A stretch of 49,611 nucleotides of DNA, taken from Candidatus Woesearchaeota archaeon (GTDB lineage Archaea; Nanobdellota; Nanobdellia; SCGC-AAA011-G17; JACPNG01). The stretch covers positions 1-49,611 of the forward strand of contig JAGVYI010000019.1 in NCBI GenBank assembly GCA_018303365.1. The letters run 5' to 3'. Every line of letters begins with the position of its first letter. The first letter of the stretch is position 1. Of this stretch, positions 47,717 to 49,611 are shown piece after piece. The notes under the pieces were generated by a model that was not told where the DNA came from, did no database searches, and worked only from the letters and a program-made list of their open reading frames with translations. Made by a program: the position numbers and the translations under genes.

Positions 47717-47875
47717 ATGGGAAAAAGTATTTTGTGTAAGTTTGGGTTCCATAAATGGGGTAAAGCCAAAGGTTATAGTATTTTTAGCTCCAATGTTGTT
47801 GACTATTCAAAATATTGCTTAAAGTGTAAAAAGAAAAAATCGTGGAATAAGCCAAAACCAATAAGAAAAGATTAA
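47717..47875 (+). CDS. Small zinc-ribbon-like protein, 52 aa
   Basis: MGKSILCKFGFHKWGKAKGYSIFSSNVVDYSKYCLKCKKKKSWNKPKPIRKD; C-x4-H and C-x2-C; below the ORF-track cutoff. Confidence 0.5.
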   Translation: MGKSILCKFGFHKWGKAKGYSIFSSNVVDYSKYCLKCKKKKSWNKPKPIRKD

Positions 47876-48028
47876 AATTCTCGGCAATTTTCTATTCAAA
47901 AGACTTTAGCAGCTAGAGTAATGGCTCTCTGTCGCAATAACGGGTCACAGATTCTAAGTCGAATGCGGGTGATAAGCTGATTTTGAAACCTTATTCTTTA
48001 TAAATATGCTACCTTTCTTTGAATATAT

Positions 48029-48334
48029 ATGAATCCAATACTTACGAAATCAAAGTATATCTTGGGATTGGAATGCCCAAGGCATTTATGGATTACTTTT
48101 AATCAGCCTGAGAAGATTAGAAAAGTCACTTTAGCTGAAGAGTTTAAGTTCAGTGAAGGAGATAAGGTAGGACAGCTTGCTAAAACTCTATTTTCAGGTG
48201 GAATAGACCTTCCAGCAGAGAATTATTCAGAAAACTTACAACAAACTAAAGAGGCTATGAAAAAAGGCAATCCCTTATTTGAGGCAGGATTTGCATTTGA
48301 AAATTGCTTCTCAAGTAGCAGAAATAGATATTGA
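48029..48334 (+). pseudogene. N-terminal fragment of a DUF2779/PD-(D/E)XK-like protein
   Basis: LTKSKYILGLECPRHLWITFNQPEKI...GDKVGQLAKTLFSGGID...PLFEAGFAFEN matches the start of the family, then terminates abruptly. Confidence 0.5.
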
Positions 48335-48496
48335 TTTGGGCAGAAACAGATGGTTAAGCCTTCTAAAACAAAATCTCAGTCACCCGAATACGACAAAAAA
48401 GGAGGTAATTTTAAAATGACCCTTTAATACGACAGAGAGAGTAATGGGAAGGTTTTTATACAACCTCTTATTTGAACCTAAAAACAGTGAAGAATT

Positions 48497-48607
48497 ATGC
48501 GGACAACAGTAGATAAGCTCAGACACGAAGCACACTGCCTTCGAAGCAACCTTGCAAATGTTATAAAGAGTGTTGATAATATCCTAGATCTTCTGGAAGA
48601 AAAATAA
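48497..48607 (+). CDS. Candidate 36-aa peptide
   Basis: MRTTVDKLRHEAHCLRSNLANVIKSVDNILDLLEEK with TATA-like TTTTTATAC about 45 nt upstream; amphipathic pattern. Confidence 0.25.
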   Translation: MRTTVDKLRHEAHCLRSNLANVIKSVDNILDLLEEK

Positions 48608-48636
48608 TCCAATAAATAAGATTTAGATAGGGCTGC

Positions 48637-49086
48637 TCAATTTGGATAAGTGTTAGGAATCCTGTATTTGACGCGATGTTCTTCCAATTTTATTTGAAAA
48701 GCTTCAGCTAATCTTCTCTGCTGTGGATCATCTTGAAGAATTACTTGGAATATATTTTTTCCAAAACAGCCAACAAGGTACTCCCTACTAGAACCCTTTG
48801 GTTGTATCAAAACATCCCCAGAAAATAAACCCAAACGATACTGACCGAATAAAATAGCTACCCGGTCACCAGAATTAGAATCAAATTCAAAGAATTCTCT
48901 TTCAAGACCTGCCTTGCAAAGAGTTTTGACAACTTGATCATTTTCCGCTTTCTTAACTAGTTTTTGAAGTCCTTCGGCTTCTCTAAGTCGTTTCCTAGCT
49001 TTACCAACCCTAAGTCGTCCTTTTTTATCGTACAAATAGGGTGCATAACCAGGGTCAAACTGGTCTCCACCATACATATTAGGCAT
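48637..49086 (-). CDS. Hypothetical protein, 149 aa
   Basis: Complete ORF immediately downstream of tRNA-Ile; no recognised domain. Confidence 0.5.
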   Translation of the reverse strand: MPNMYGGDQFDPGYAPYLYDKKGRLRVGKARKRLREAEGLQKLVKKAENDQVVKTLCKAGLEREFFEFDSNSGDRVAILFGQYRLGLFSGDVLIQPKGSSREYLVGCFGKNIFQVILQDDPQQRRLAEAFQIKLEEHRVKYRIPNTYPN

Positions 49087-49112
49087 TTTCTAAAATCTCC
49101 TAAAAAGGTATA

Positions 49113-49230
49113 TGGGCCCGCTCGGATTCGAACCGAGGACCTCCCGATGACTGACTTAGCGCTATCAGTCGGCTAAGCTAAACTAACAAAGGCAAGGTTA
49201 CGTGCTCCAACCAGACTAAGCTACGGGCCC
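49113..49230 (-). tRNA. tRNA-Ile (GAT) with two introns (49173-49201, 29 nt; 49149-49162, 14 nt)
   Basis: Spliced: GGGCCCG TA GCTT AGTCTGGTTG GAGC A CCCGA CTGATAA TCGGG AGGTC CTCGG TTCGAAT CCGAG CGGGCCC A = 75 nt canonical cloverleaf; both junctions sit in BHB motifs. Confidence 0.9.
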
Positions 49231-49234
49231 GAAA

Positions 49235-49376
49235 CGCCTGGGGTAGGACTCGAACCTACGACCGCACGGTCTCTGTCAGCTGATAACAGCGTCACAGATA
49301 AAGAGAGGGTTCCTCTCATCATCGCGTGTGCTCTACCAATTGCCCCACACAAAAAGTGTGTCTGAGCTACCCAGGC
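49235..49376 (-). tRNA. tRNA-Asn (GTT) with three introns (22, 34 and 13 nt)
   Basis: Spliced: GCCTGGG TA GCTC AGTTGGTA GAGC A CACGG CTGTTAA CCGTG CGGTC GTAGG TTCGAGT CCTAC CCCAGGC G = 73 nt canonical cloverleaf; each junction fits NN^N bulges separated by a 4-bp helix. Confidence 0.9.
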
Positions 49377-49499
49377 AATAAAAAGTTAGAACCAAAACCC
49401 AGCTTTAAAAACATTTCTGAAAAATATGGGGTTTAAAATTATGGGGACTTCAAATCAAACCCAAAATGTTCTTTCAAAATCAATTTCAGGAATTCAACT

Positions 49500-49611
49500 T
49501 CAATCTAAAAACGCCTTCTTTCTAATCTTTTCAGGAAGATACCTTTCAGATATAAAACTTATTCCTCTGGCACTAAGAGCCTGGATCTCTGCTTTTGAGC
49601 CCATTTGCTTC
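49500..49611 (-). CDS. C-terminal end of a CDS running off the window
   Basis: Open frame from the window edge: ...KQMGSKAEIQALSARGISFISERYLPEKIRKKAFLD*. Confidence 0.4.
   Translation of the reverse strand, partial: KQMGSKAEIQALSARGISFISERYLPEKIRKKAFLD

Noticed and set aside
47900-47985. tRNA-like stretch with GTCGAATGCGGG and flanking GCAGCT...AGCTGA
   Set aside because: No consistent acceptor, anticodon or T-arm pairing; at best a degenerate relic, not supportable.
48964-49176. 70-aa plus-strand ORF ending RIRTEDLPMTDLALSVG
   Set aside because: Runs across tRNA-Ile on the opposite strand; the typical RTEDLPM tRNA-derived artefact.
1-49611. CRISPR arrays, rRNA genes, IS transposases
   Set aside because: No regularly spaced repeats, no conserved rRNA segments and no transposase or integrase motifs seen on reading; negative by inspection only.

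Overview
This is an AT-rich archaeal window. The evidence is an archaeal histone, an AglB-type oligosaccharyltransferase, an S-layer protein, TTTATAAA-type TATA boxes and tRNAs with bulge-helix-bulge (BHB) introns; the small, divergent gene set looks DPANN-like, but that is inference. About 1-41.8 kb is a surface-glycan / N-glycosylation locus. It has many GT2, GT4, GT9 and GT-C glycosyltransferases, a GPT/MraY-type initiating transferase, two flippases, two sugar epimerase/dehydratase genes, methyltransferases, a NodU-type carbamoyltransferase, a polysaccharide deacetylase and six B12-binding radical SAM proteins, and it ends in aglB and the S-layer gene. About 42-49.6 kb holds a histone plus ferredoxin-DUF4346-like pair, a YbaK/ProX-like deacylase, a frameshifted gene resembling a mobile-element DNA-polymerase-A-like family, a four-tRNA cluster in which every anticodon starts with C, metG, decayed gene fragments, and a tRNA-Asn/tRNA-Ile pair on the minus strand. 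My main finding is that this pair carries five introns (three in tRNA-Asn, two in tRNA-Ile). Each is supported by a hand-derived BHB motif, and removing them gives canonical 73-nt and 75-nt tRNAs. Other notable points: four genes are broken by frameshift, three of them with an apparent internal deletion; the S-layer 5' leader has a strong hairpin next to its Shine-Dalgarno; rare G/C homopolymers sit in surface-glycan genes and the S-layer promoter; and codon and amino-acid composition differs strongly by strand. All family assignments come from reading motifs; no database search was run.
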